A stretch of DNA of 64,000 bases, from NCBI GenBank assembly GCA_965222005.1, contig OZ244935.1, forward strand, positions 2,666,001-2,730,000, read 5' to 3'. Every line of letters begins with the position of its first letter. The stretch's first letter is position 1. Source of the stretch: CBDCTM01 sp965222005. Lineage in GTDB: Bacteria; Bacteroidota; Bacteroidia; Chitinophagales; Saprospiraceae. Of the stretch, positions 8,107-16,554 are shown one piece after another. A program made the translations under genes and the position numbers. Below the pieces are notes generated by a model that saw only the letters and a program-made list of their open reading frames with translations, was not told the origin of the DNA and made no database searches.

Positions 8107-8114
8107 TAAATTTG
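8107..8114 (+). promoter_or_regulatory. TAnnTTTG -7 element directly before the DUF4249 gene
   Basis: TAAATTTG ends 4 nt before the ATG at 8119. With the usual 4-10 nt to the transcription start, the mRNA would begin at or near the start codon (a leaderless transcript). Confidence 0.45.
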
Positions 8115-8118
8115 TGGC

Positions 8119-9138
8119 ATGGAAGTATTAAAAAGAATCTGTTTGCTGTTTTTTGTGGCTGTGCTGGTTGCTTCATGCTCCAATGATTTTGAGCTGACCG
8201 ATGACTGGAAAGACATCCCCATCGTATATGGGCTGCTCTCTCCGGTGGACTCTGTCAACTACATTCGGGTGGAGAAAGCATTCCTAGATCCCAACACCAG
8301 TGCCCTGGAAATTGCCCAGCGACCGGATTCGCTTTATTATGAGAATATTACCGTTCAGATCAGCCACGATAAATCCGACCAGGTATTCGAACTTATTCGG
8401 GTAGATGGCAATACCATAGGCCTTGAGCGGGAAGGAGGAGTATTTGCCCAGGCTCCCAATTACTTGTACCAGCTCGTTTTGCCCCCCGGAGAGTTATTGG
8501 TAGGAGGAGATTATTACAAATTGAATATCAATAGGGGAGATAATAAAGAAGATATTGTTGCCGAGACCCGGATTTTAAGAGAAATTAGGATTGAAAAGCC
8601 GAAAAATCCTGTGAGCATTGATTGGCTTTATGGAGAAAATGAATCTGAGCTGGAAGTCGATTGGATTTTTACAGAAGAGGTTGCATTATTTGATTTGAAA
8701 ATTCAATTTAACTATAAAGAATATCCCAATAACCAACCCCAAGAGGCTGTAGAAAAACAACTTGTGTGGTTGGTGGACAAAAGTATAAAACCGAAAAGTG
8801 ACGGATCTACAGTTATCAGAAATGACCTTCCCGCCGGGCTATTCTATCAATTCCTGGGTTCAAATATTGCTGTCGATCCAGGCATGACCCGCATTTTCCA
8901 AAACTTTGATATCAAGGTGATCGGCGGCGGCGCCGAGATTCTGGAATACATCGAGGTAGGACTGGCCGCTACGGGTATCACAAGCTCCCAAATTATCACG
9001 TCTTATTCCAACCTGTCCGACGGGCTGGGTATATTTTCCTCTATTACCCATTCCTCAGTCAAAGGCAATACCCTGCGCCCCGAATCGCGCGATACACTGC
9101 GGGACGGCATCTATACCAGAGACCTCAACTTCCAGTAG
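8119..9138 (+). CDS. DUF4249 lipoprotein
   Basis: A 339-residue lipoprotein. The lipobox is VLVASC with the lipidated Cys at residue 20. The mature start NDFELTDDWKDIPIVYGLLS, followed by YIRVEKAFLDPN, is the hallmark of DUF4249, a Bacteroidota outer-membrane-associated family whose genes often sit next to TonB-dependent receptors. No such receptor is adjacent here. It ends ...RDGIYTRDLNFQ. Function is unknown; a surface or periplasmic accessory role is inferred from the family context. Confidence 0.88.
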   Translation: MEVLKRICLLFFVAVLVASCSNDFELTDDWKDIPIVYGLLSPVDSVNYIRVEKAFLDPNTSALEIAQRPDSLYYENITVQISHDKSDQVFELIRVDGNTIGLEREGGVFAQAPNYLYQLVLPPGELLVGGDYYKLNINRGDNKEDIVAETRILREIRIEKPKNPVSIDWLYGENESELEVDWIFTEEVALFDLKIQFNYKEYPNNQPQEAVEKQLVWLVDKSIKPKSDGSTVIRNDLPAGLFYQFLGSNIAVDPGMTRIFQNFDIKVIGGGAEILEYIEVGLAATGITSSQIITSYSNLSDGLGIFSSITHSSVKGNTLRPESRDTLRDGIYTRDLNFQ

Positions 9139-9320
9139 CTCACTTGCCTGCCGTTTTGTCATCTTATTACCTGTAAAACCTGTCAAAACGTAGGGTTTTG
9201 GCTCTCTTTATTGGCCATATCTGCCAATGCTGGTAGCATTGGTGCCCTTGGCATATGTATTGATCTATCCCTGATGTATTATACAGTTTTTGAATCTAAA
9301 CATTAAAATTTTAAGATAAC

Positions 9321-11246
9321 ATGGGTAAAATTATCGGGATAGATTTAGGTACCACCAACTCCTGCGTGGCAGTGATGGAAGGCAACGAGCCGGTCGTCAT
9401 TCCCAATGACGAAGGGCGCCGGACCACTCCCTCGGTAGTGGCTTTTTTGGATAATGGGGAACGCAAAATCGGCGACCCTGCCAAACGCCAGGCCATCACC
9501 AACCCCAGCCGTACCATATCTTCTATCAAACGTTTCATGGGTACCCGCTTTAGTGAAATAAAAGCAGAAGCAGAGCGGATGCCTTATAAAGTTGTGAAAG
9601 GCGACAATGACACCACCCGCGTAGATATCGAAGGGCGCAATTATACGCCTCAGGAAATCTCTGCAATGGTGCTACAAAAAATGAAAAAAGTGGCCGAAGA
9701 CTTCCTCGGCTCCACGGTCACAGAGGCGGTCATTACTGTGCCAGCTTACTTTAACGATTCGCAGCGTCAGGCTACCAAAGAGGCCGGCGAAGTGGCGGGC
9801 CTTACCGTCAAACGGATCATCAATGAGCCCACGGCAGCTGCCCTTGCCTATGGCCTCGATAAGCGCACCAAAGACCAAACCATCGCCGTGTACGATCTGG
9901 GCGGAGGCACCTTTGATATCTCCATCCTCGAATTGGGGGATGGCGTTTTTGAAGTTAAATCTACCAATGGGGATACCCACCTCGGTGGCGATGACTTCGA
10001 TCGGGTGATCATCGACTGGATGGCAGATGCTTTCAAAGAACAGGAAAACATGGACCTTCGCAAGGATCCGATGGCCCTTCAGCGCCTCAAAGAGGCTGCT
10101 GAAAAAGCAAAAATCGAGCTATCGGCTTCCACCGAAACGGAAATCAACCTGCCTTATATCACCGCTGTGGACGGTGTGCCCAAGCACCTGGTTTTGAAAT
10201 TGAGCCGTGCTAAATTTGAAAAACTGGCCGACGGGCTGGTCAACCGCACCTTGAAACCCTGCGAATTGGCGCTCAAAGATGCCGGTATATCAAAGAGCAA
10301 AATTGATGAAATTATTTTGGTAGGAGGCTCTACCCGCATCCCTCGCATCCAGCAGGCTGTAGAAGAGTTTTTTGGCAAAAAACCCAACAAAGGGGTCAAT
10401 CCGGATGAGGTAGTAGCGGTCGGTGCTGCCATTCAGGGAGGAGTATTAAGCGGCGATGTACAGGATGTACTACTGTTGGACGTCACTCCACTGTCGTTGG
10501 GTATCGAAACAATGGGCGGTGTGTATGATGTAGTGATCGAAGCGAATACCACCATTCCTGCCAAAAAGTCGAAAGTGTATTCTACTGCTGCCGACAATCA
10601 GCCTTCAGTAGAAGTACATATCCTGCAGGGCGAGCGCCCGATGGCGAAGGATAATCGGCCCATTGGTCGCTTCATTCTCGATGGCATACCACCTGCACCG
10701 CGGGGCATGCCGCAAATCGAAGTCACCTTCGACATTGATGCCAACGGCATTTTGCAGGTTTCGGCTAAAGATAAAGGTACCGGCAAGGAGCAGAATATTC
10801 GAATCGAAGCTTCTACAGGCTTGTCAAAAGAAGAAATTGAAAAGATGAAAACGGAAGCCGAAGCCAATGCCGATGCGGACAAAGCTGCCCGCGAACGTGT
10901 GGATAAGCTGAACAATGCCGATACGCTGATTTTCCAAACGGAAAAGCAGATGCAAGAGTTTGGCGAAAAGATTCCTGAAGATAAAAAGGAAGCCATCGAA
11001 TCATCGCTCAACGAATTGAAAGAGGCTCACAAGGCAGAAGATATCGACAAGATCGATACCGCTATGGCTGCACTCAATGCAGCATGGCAAGCAGCCAGCC
11101 AAGACATTTATCAGGCGAGCCAGCAAGCCGGCGGAGGCGCTACCGAGAATGGTACAGGGGCCACAGACAGTGCGGGAGGAAGCGATAGCGACTCCAATGA
11201 TGTGACGGATGTAGAATACGAAGAAGTGGACGATAAGTCGAAGTAA
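9321..11246 (+). CDS. dnaK: Hsp70 chaperone DnaK
   Basis: The 641-residue cytosolic ATP-dependent chaperone that works with DnaJ and GrpE. All three Hsp70 signatures are present: IDLGTTNSCVAV (residues 7-18), VYDLGGGTFDISIL (about 193-206) and ILVGGSTRIPRIQQAV (about 334-349). They are followed by the substrate-binding domain and the usual acidic tail ending VTDVEYEEVDDKSK. No dnaJ or grpE is adjacent, and I see no CIRCE element upstream, so regulation is probably by a sigma factor. A terminator follows directly. Confidence 0.98.
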   Translation: MGKIIGIDLGTTNSCVAVMEGNEPVVIPNDEGRRTTPSVVAFLDNGERKIGDPAKRQAITNPSRTISSIKRFMGTRFSEIKAEAERMPYKVVKGDNDTTRVDIEGRNYTPQEISAMVLQKMKKVAEDFLGSTVTEAVITVPAYFNDSQRQATKEAGEVAGLTVKRIINEPTAAALAYGLDKRTKDQTIAVYDLGGGTFDISILELGDGVFEVKSTNGDTHLGGDDFDRVIIDWMADAFKEQENMDLRKDPMALQRLKEAAEKAKIELSASTETEINLPYITAVDGVPKHLVLKLSRAKFEKLADGLVNRTLKPCELALKDAGISKSKIDEIILVGGSTRIPRIQQAVEEFFGKKPNKGVNPDEVVAVGAAIQGGVLSGDVQDVLLLDVTPLSLGIETMGGVYDVVIEANTTIPAKKSKVYSTAADNQPSVEVHILQGERPMAKDNRPIGRFILDGIPPAPRGMPQIEVTFDIDANGILQVSAKDKGTGKEQNIRIEASTGLSKEEIEKMKTEAEANADADKAARERVDKLNNADTLIFQTEKQMQEFGEKIPEDKKEAIESSLNELKEAHKAEDIDKIDTAMAALNAAWQAASQDIYQASQQAGGGATENGTGATDSAGGSDSDSNDVTDVEYEEVDDKSK

Positions 11247-11279
11247 GGAATAGCCTGTTTGCAAGCGTACGATAAGGTG

Positions 11280-11323
11280 AAGGCCAGGATTGATCGTTGG
11301 ATCGGTCTTGGCCTTTGTTTTTT
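11280..11323 (+). terminator. Intrinsic terminator after dnaK
   Basis: AAGGCCAGGATTGATC pairs with GATCGGTCTTGGCCTT (two mismatches, 4-nt loop), followed by TGTTTTTT. It separates dnaK from the next gene. Confidence 0.8.
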
Positions 11324-11379
11324 AGGAGCAGTACCCGAAAATATAGTAATTTCGGGATACGAAAACGAGCCTCCTCTCT

Positions 11380-12396
11380 ATGCATGCAAATAATCCATCC
11401 AGGCACTGCTTAGCTGCACACCTGTATTATAGCGAACCCTGGGAGCCATTTCTTACAGAGGCTCTTGCTCCTTTTGTAGAGGAAATGTTGAAAAGTAAAC
11501 AGATCTGGCAATATTTTTTTATCCGGTACAAGGAGCGGGGACCGCATATCAGGCTAAGGCTCAAAACGGAAGGGCCTGTCGGCCCGCTAAAAGAGAGCCT
11601 TCAAGCACACTTTTCAGCCTATTTTGCCCGCAATCCCTCCTTCCGTACACAGCCAGAAGATTCTGCCCGCTCACCCAATTCGAAAGAATGGCTGCCCAAC
11701 AACAGTGTGCAGTTTGAGCCGTATCTTCCGGAAACCGAGCGATATGGCGGGGTGGCAGGCCTTGAGCTGGCAGAGCAACATTTTGCCATCTCGTCACACA
11801 TTGTGCTGGCCTATCTTAAAAAGCAGCCCTCCCAACCTGCCTATGAGCATACTATGGGCTTTGCCATCCAGCTCCAATTGAGCTTTGTGTATCTGATGGG
11901 CATGGACAGGCCAACTGCTATCCTTTTTTTCCAATTTATTTGTCACAACTGGCTGCCCCACAGCTTGGAGGCTAGCCTGAGCGATGGAGAACTTGCTGAT
12001 TTTGAACAACAGCGCACCAACAGTCTGAGAGCATTTGCAATAGCCTTTGAACAGCAAAAAGACCTATTGATTGCATCTCACACAAGCATATGGCAGGCCT
12101 TGGAAGAAGGGACGGCCTTTGAGGATGAGCTGCTCAATGTGTGGATTGTCGAAAATAGCCAATTGGCAGCGCAGCTGGCAGAGATGGTGACAGCTCAGGC
12201 ATTTGAGCTCCGCCCAACGAATCAGCGGTACAGCTTTTTACCTGCTTACTTAGACTCTCCAACCGCCGAGCAATGGATGTATTTTGCCGACCTCCTGCAC
12301 ATGACCAATAACCGGCTGGGTATCCTCAATCGGGATGAGAGCTTTTTGGCTTATCTGATGTGGAACAGCTTGGAGGCTATCGCAAAAAATAAATAG
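11380..12396 (+). CDS. Stand-alone thiopeptide-type bacteriocin biosynthesis (SpaB_C-like) protein
   Basis: A 338-residue protein matching the C-terminal (elimination) domain family of lantibiotic dehydratases and the related stand-alone thiopeptide proteins. Visible marks are WQYFFIRYKERGPHIRLRL near residue 45 (family: W-FFIRY-x-GPHLR-R), EPYLPETERYGGVAGLELAE, and the C-terminal MTNNRLGILNRDESFLAYLM. Family members eliminate glutamate from glutamylated Ser/Thr of a precursor peptide or form the thiopeptide pyridine ring. No glutamylation domain, cyclodehydratase, protease, transporter or obvious precursor peptide is nearby, so the substrate is unknown. A -7-like TAATTTCG lies at 11346. oxyR follows 54 bp downstream and may be cotranscribed. 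Confidence 0.78.
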   Translation: MHANNPSRHCLAAHLYYSEPWEPFLTEALAPFVEEMLKSKQIWQYFFIRYKERGPHIRLRLKTEGPVGPLKESLQAHFSAYFARNPSFRTQPEDSARSPNSKEWLPNNSVQFEPYLPETERYGGVAGLELAEQHFAISSHIVLAYLKKQPSQPAYEHTMGFAIQLQLSFVYLMGMDRPTAILFFQFICHNWLPHSLEASLSDGELADFEQQRTNSLRAFAIAFEQQKDLLIASHTSIWQALEEGTAFEDELLNVWIVENSQLAAQLAEMVTAQAFELRPTNQRYSFLPAYLDSPTAEQWMYFADLLHMTNNRLGILNRDESFLAYLMWNSLEAIAKNK

Positions 12397-12450
12397 AAAT
12401 TATCAATAGTTTTTGGGAGTATAGTCAATATTGTCTATCATTGATTGATA

Positions 12451-13386
12451 ATGACCATTACACAGCTGGAATATATCATTGCCGTTGATACGTACCGCAA
12501 CTTTGCCGAAGCTGCCCGGCATTGCCTGGTGACGCAGCCTACCCTGAGTATGCAGATCAAAAAACTGGAGCAAGATCTTGGTGTGATGCTCTTCGATCGC
12601 AGCAAAAAACCCGTGCTTACTACTGAGATTGGCAGATTGGTGATCGACCAGGCCCGGATAACGATCAAGGAAGCTGACCGCATTCGGGAATTGATACAAA
12701 ACGAAAAAGAGCTGGTGAATGGCGAGCTGTGCATAGGGATTATTCCCACATTGAGTCCCTATCTGTTGCCTTTGTTTATTACAGATTTCATGCAAGAGTA
12801 CCCCGAAATTTATATAGTAATTGAGGAATTGTTGTCCGATCAAATCATAGAAAAGTTGAATCTCGATTTAATTGATGTAGGTATTTTAGTGACGCCAGTG
12901 AACCATCGCAACCTACAGGAAGTCCCTCTTTTTTATGAGCGCTTTGTAGTATATACTTCTGAGGGACATCCATTGGCCAGCCACGATCTGATCGAGTTTG
13001 AATCTTTAAACATTCGGGAAATGTGGCTTTTAAAAGAGGGCCATTGTTTCCGCTCGCAGGTTATCAATATATGTGGGGAACAACTGAGCAAAGAGGATCA
13101 GCAATTACATTTTGAAAGCGGTAGCCTGGAAACGATCCGCCGATTAGTGGATCAGCAATCGGGTTATACACTCCTTCCCGAATTGGCCGCCAACAGCCTG
13201 GCCACTCCTCGCCGCAGCCGAATCCGACAATTCAAAGAGCCGCAGCCTATCCGTGAGGTGAGCTTGTTGACCCATCGGAGTTATATGAAAAAAAGGCTCA
13301 TTGAGCTACTTCGGGACTCAATCATCTCTCATATTCCCAAAAGTATGCTGGAGCAGGGTGGAGGACAAATTATCCAATGGCGTTAA
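12451..13386 (+). CDS. oxyR: LysR-family redox regulator OxyR
   Basis: A 311-residue LysR-type regulator. The N-terminal HTH reads TITQLEYIIAVDTYRNFAEA ... TQPTLSMQIKKLEQDLG. The sensor domain contains LLKEGHCFRSQVINICGEQ, placing cysteines at residues 199 and 208 from the chosen start. These are the same positions and spacing as the peroxide-sensing disulphide pair of E. coli OxyR. The SLETIRRLVDQQSGYTLLP segment is also OxyR-like. I start at the ATG at 12451; TTG 6 bp upstream is possible. The 54-bp gap before it contains ATAG and CTAT half-site-like words and the inverted repeat TATCA-N5-TGATA, a possible autoregulatory site. Confidence 0.9.
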   Translation: MTITQLEYIIAVDTYRNFAEAARHCLVTQPTLSMQIKKLEQDLGVMLFDRSKKPVLTTEIGRLVIDQARITIKEADRIRELIQNEKELVNGELCIGIIPTLSPYLLPLFITDFMQEYPEIYIVIEELLSDQIIEKLNLDLIDVGILVTPVNHRNLQEVPLFYERFVVYTSEGHPLASHDLIEFESLNIREMWLLKEGHCFRSQVINICGEQLSKEDQQLHFESGSLETIRRLVDQQSGYTLLPELAANSLATPRRSRIRQFKEPQPIREVSLLTHRSYMKKRLIELLRDSIISHIPKSMLEQGGGQIIQWR

Positions 13387-13438
13387 AGCCGTGTTCAGTA
13401 AAGCTCAAAATTTCCTCCACTAATTTTCAAAGCGTCGC

Positions 13439-16330
13439 TTACAGGAATTTGTAATGGAAACCCAGGCTGAACGATCTGCCGGGCGAGTACAGCTCAATAG
13501 GATATTCGGTTCCTTTAAAAGTCACTACCTTTTTTTTATCCGCATTTAGCAGATTGCCGGCAGCCAATTTGACAGTCCAGCGACTGGCGAAAGGATGGCT
13601 GATGTTGAAGTTGAGCATGGGGCGGGGCTGCTCGTAATAATTTGGTGTAGCACCTTTAGTAACTACTGTAATACGTGGCCCAACAACGTTGAATGAAAGA
13701 TTGGCAGCTGTTCCGGCTTCGTTTTTATAGGAAAGCAAAGCATTGAGCATATAGGGCGCTTGGCCAAACATCTCGCGGTAACTGTTAGCATCGGGATGGG
13801 AGGCGCGAATTAAAAGCAGTTCATTGTCGGAAATATTGGTGCGGCTGTACACGTAGCTGAAGTTGGCTCCGAGTGTAAAACCGGATATTGCTGGGCTGAT
13901 AAATTCAAGGCTTTTGCGAACCTCCAGCTCTGTGCCAAACAAATGGGCACCAGCAACATTCTCAAAAGTCAGCTCGGCATTTGGAGCTTCAGGGTTGAAG
14001 GTACGCTCAATAGGATCCTTGAAGTTTTTGTAAAAAGCACTGACAGAGATCAATTCTCCTGGTGAAGGGTACAACTCCCAACGCAAATCGAGGTTGTCAA
14101 CCAATGTACGCTTGAGATTAGGATTTCCGACTACTACAAATCCGCCGTCTACATCAAAGGAAGCAAAGGGAGCCAGTTCGCGGAAACTCGGGCGGGCCAG
14201 GGTTTTACTGTAAGCAAAACGCAGTTTCATATCTTCTGAAAATTCGTAGTTGAGATTAAGAGAGGGAAGAATATCTGTGTTGCCTAACACTTTGCTTTTG
14301 CCATTGAGAGTTGGGTATTTGAGAAGTGTTACTTGCTCATCATAAGTAAGGAACCGGACAACCGTTTGTTCCATACGAGCTCCTGTGATCAGGCGCAGCT
14401 TTTTGGTAAGTGGTAATTCTACCATCGCATAAGCGGCCATTACACTTTGATCAGCATCATAATTGTTTCGGGCGTCATAATTATTGACTACATACACCCC
14501 TTTGCCCCTTTTGGTGTAGCTATTGGTTACGTCATCGACATTGATGAGGTTTTGGTCTTCAAAATATTCGAAGGTGTTGCCACTAAAGGAAAGGGATTGA
14601 TTGTTGAAGTTGTAGCGAGTTTCATTAAAAGTGCGATCTCTGAATACGTAGGAGCCACCAATGCTGGCTTTTGAGCGAAGGCCATTCCATTGATTAAATG
14701 GCAAGCTCAGATCAAGCTTGTTGTCAAGATTGTATTGCTCCATATTGCGATAAAAACGAGTAGGCACATTATCGCTGGAAGGTTTGATACGATATCGGTC
14801 ATCTTCGGGTATATAGCGATTGGTAAAATAACGAAGATCGGGCTCATCCTGCGAGGAGTGGGAATAGGAGCTCTTCCAGTTTAGCTCGAGCTGACTGGCA
14901 TCTGTGAAAACATGCTTGCCACTGAGTTGAAGTGTGGAAAGCCCTCTTTGAAGGAATTTCCAGGTACGGGTTTGGAAAATATCTTCCACATCGTCACGGC
15001 TTTTACGGCCTTCCAAATAGCGTGCTGTTGAAGAAGCACTTTGATTGTGCATGACAGTTAAACCGATCTTGTGCGACTCGGAAAGCTTGTAGCTTCCGCT
15101 TAGCATAGCCCCCCAGAGTACTTCATCTGTACTTTTACGATCATCCAGCGAAAGCTGAGCGACCAATTTGGAGCTTTGATCATAATGGCCGGTTAGTTCG
15201 TGGATACCATATTGGCCGTCAGTATAGGAATCGAAGCTGTGATCGTAACTCAGGGCAGCGATCCAGCCCAAAGGCTTTCCAAATACTTCTTTTTGGTTGC
15301 CCAAAGAAAGGGATAAGCTGTGATTAAGGAACTGCGACTGATTCTGCATGCGCCAGTTGTTTTCAAAAGCACGGGTCATATTGGCGAGTTGGTGCGCCTT
15401 TTCCATATTGTTGATGCCCTCTGCATATTGGGGGATGTTGTCACCATTTTGAGCTACTAAAGTAGGTACGCCACGGGTGCCATCATCGAAGCCAATCCAA
15501 TCTCTTTTGCCGCCGGGGTAAGTCAAAAAGCTACTGTTGTAATTGGCTTGTGAATTGTATCCCAGGGAGCTACTCACATTAAACATAAACTGCTCCGGAA
15601 AGTCTTTGGTGACAATGTCAACATATCCTCCGGTAAAATCGGCGGGCAAGTTGGGAGAGAAAGTTTTATAAACTATAATGTTGTCCACTAAGTTGGTAGG
15701 AAATATATCCATCTGCACGGTATTCCGGTTGGGGTCGAGTCCTGGAATTTCAGCACCATTAAGAGTGGTTTTGCTATAGCGATCGCCCAGGCCACGTACA
15801 TATACGTATTTGCCTCCTTCCACTGTCACACCCGTTACTCTTCTCACAGCCGAAGCCACATCGCTATCACCACTCTTCGATATTTGTGCGGCCGAAATAC
15901 CATCCATGACGACGGGCGATTTTTTCTGAAGCATAAGGACAGCTGCTTCCGTATTGCGATAGGCTTTGGCAGTCACCGTTACGCCCAGGTCGAGATGGAT
16001 AGCTTCTTCACCCAATTGTAGGTCAAGCGCAGTTAGCTCGTTAGCTTTTACTACTACGTCAGTAATAGTTTGGCTAGCAAATCCGATGTAGGAAAATTCC
16101 AAAGTATAAGAACCTGGCTTCACTTTGAGCTGATATTTACCATCCAGGTCGGTAACGGTACCTTGTGAAGTACCAACAATAAGTACATTGCCCCCGATCA
16201 CTTCAAAGCCGGATTCCTGTTCAATTACTTTACCGGAAATGATACCTTTTTCGGCTGATTGAGCAAATAATTGACCAGCAAATATGGTGGCGAAAATCAG
16301 AAGGACAGCAACTGGAAAAAAGCTTCTCAT
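13439..16330 (-). CDS. TonB-dependent outer-membrane receptor with carboxypeptidase-regulatory N-domain
   Basis: A 963-residue receptor. It has a signal peptide to about residue 23 (..GQLFAQ), a carboxypeptidase-D regulatory-like beta-sandwich (about 29-110, GTSQGTVTDLDGKYQLKV ... YIGFASQTI), a plug domain (about 120-235, with YVYVRGLGDRYSKTTLNGAE) and a C-terminal beta-barrel to the end (FSLGFHYKFL). It should import an unknown ligand across the outer membrane using TonB energy. The lipoprotein gene upstream (16555-17937) ends in a terminator, so the receptor has its own promoter. Both genes carry phased TTAA arrays about 60 bp before their starts, suggesting common control. The ligand cannot be read from sequence. 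Confidence 0.93.
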   Translation of the reverse strand: MRSFFPVAVLLIFATIFAGQLFAQSAEKGIISGKVIEQESGFEVIGGNVLIVGTSQGTVTDLDGKYQLKVKPGSYTLEFSYIGFASQTITDVVVKANELTALDLQLGEEAIHLDLGVTVTAKAYRNTEAAVLMLQKKSPVVMDGISAAQISKSGDSDVASAVRRVTGVTVEGGKYVYVRGLGDRYSKTTLNGAEIPGLDPNRNTVQMDIFPTNLVDNIIVYKTFSPNLPADFTGGYVDIVTKDFPEQFMFNVSSSLGYNSQANYNSSFLTYPGGKRDWIGFDDGTRGVPTLVAQNGDNIPQYAEGINNMEKAHQLANMTRAFENNWRMQNQSQFLNHSLSLSLGNQKEVFGKPLGWIAALSYDHSFDSYTDGQYGIHELTGHYDQSSKLVAQLSLDDRKSTDEVLWGAMLSGSYKLSESHKIGLTVMHNQSASSTARYLEGRKSRDDVEDIFQTRTWKFLQRGLSTLQLSGKHVFTDASQLELNWKSSYSHSSQDEPDLRYFTNRYIPEDDRYRIKPSSDNVPTRFYRNMEQYNLDNKLDLSLPFNQWNGLRSKASIGGSYVFRDRTFNETRYNFNNQSLSFSGNTFEYFEDQNLINVDDVTNSYTKRGKGVYVVNNYDARNNYDADQSVMAAYAMVELPLTKKLRLITGARMEQTVVRFLTYDEQVTLLKYPTLNGKSKVLGNTDILPSLNLNYEFSEDMKLRFAYSKTLARPSFRELAPFASFDVDGGFVVVGNPNLKRTLVDNLDLRWELYPSPGELISVSAFYKNFKDPIERTFNPEAPNAELTFENVAGAHLFGTELEVRKSLEFISPAISGFTLGANFSYVYSRTNISDNELLLIRASHPDANSYREMFGQAPYMLNALLSYKNEAGTAANLSFNVVGPRITVVTKGATPNYYEQPRPMLNFNISHPFASRWTVKLAAGNLLNADKKKVVTFKGTEYPIELYSPGRSFSLGFHYKFL

Positions 16331-16390
16331 AAAAAGGTGTATATTTTGTTGAATCTAAGTGAATACATCCACTGCAAAGCTCGGCTTAGT

Positions 16391-16429
16391 GTATTAATTT
16401 GGAATTAACCTTGTATTAATTTTATGTAA
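16391..16429 (-). promoter_or_regulatory. Phased TTAA repeat array upstream of the TonB receptor gene (Pho-box-like)
   Basis: On the minus strand TTAATAC, TTAATTC and TTAATAC recur every 11 bp (starting at 16419, 16408 and 16397), with a fourth TTACATA 10 bp further upstream. Seven-base units with 4-bp AT spacers are the geometry of OmpR/PhoB-family sites. The array ends 61 bp before the start codon at 16330. The regulator is inferred, not shown. Confidence 0.45.
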
Positions 16430-16483
16430 CCAACCTCATCATCGCCTTATCTCTCATAGAGAGTAAAAGCAGCAGCCAACGAC

Positions 16484-16518
16484 AAATAAAAAAGCAGGGG
16501 ATGTGTGCTTCCCCTGCC
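16484..16518 (-). terminator. Terminator of the surface lipoprotein gene
   Basis: GCAGGGGA / TCCCCTGC hairpin (8 bp, 8-nt loop) followed on the minus strand by TTTTTTATTTG. It lies 37 bp after the stop of the 16555-17937 gene. Confidence 0.8.
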
Positions 16519-16554
16519 TCTCAAAGCATGTTGAATTTTGAAGAACAATTTCTT

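Noticed and set aside
9152..9190. CGTTTTG/CAAAACG inverted repeat after the DUF4249 gene as terminator
   Set aside because: Arms are only 7 bp with a 25-nt loop and no T-run, so too weak to call.
11247..12450. Possible RiPP precursor gene next to the thiopeptide-type protein
   Set aside because: The gaps on both sides (133 and 54 bp) hold a terminator and a possible operator; no short Cys/Ser/Thr-rich peptide frame with a ribosome site was found.
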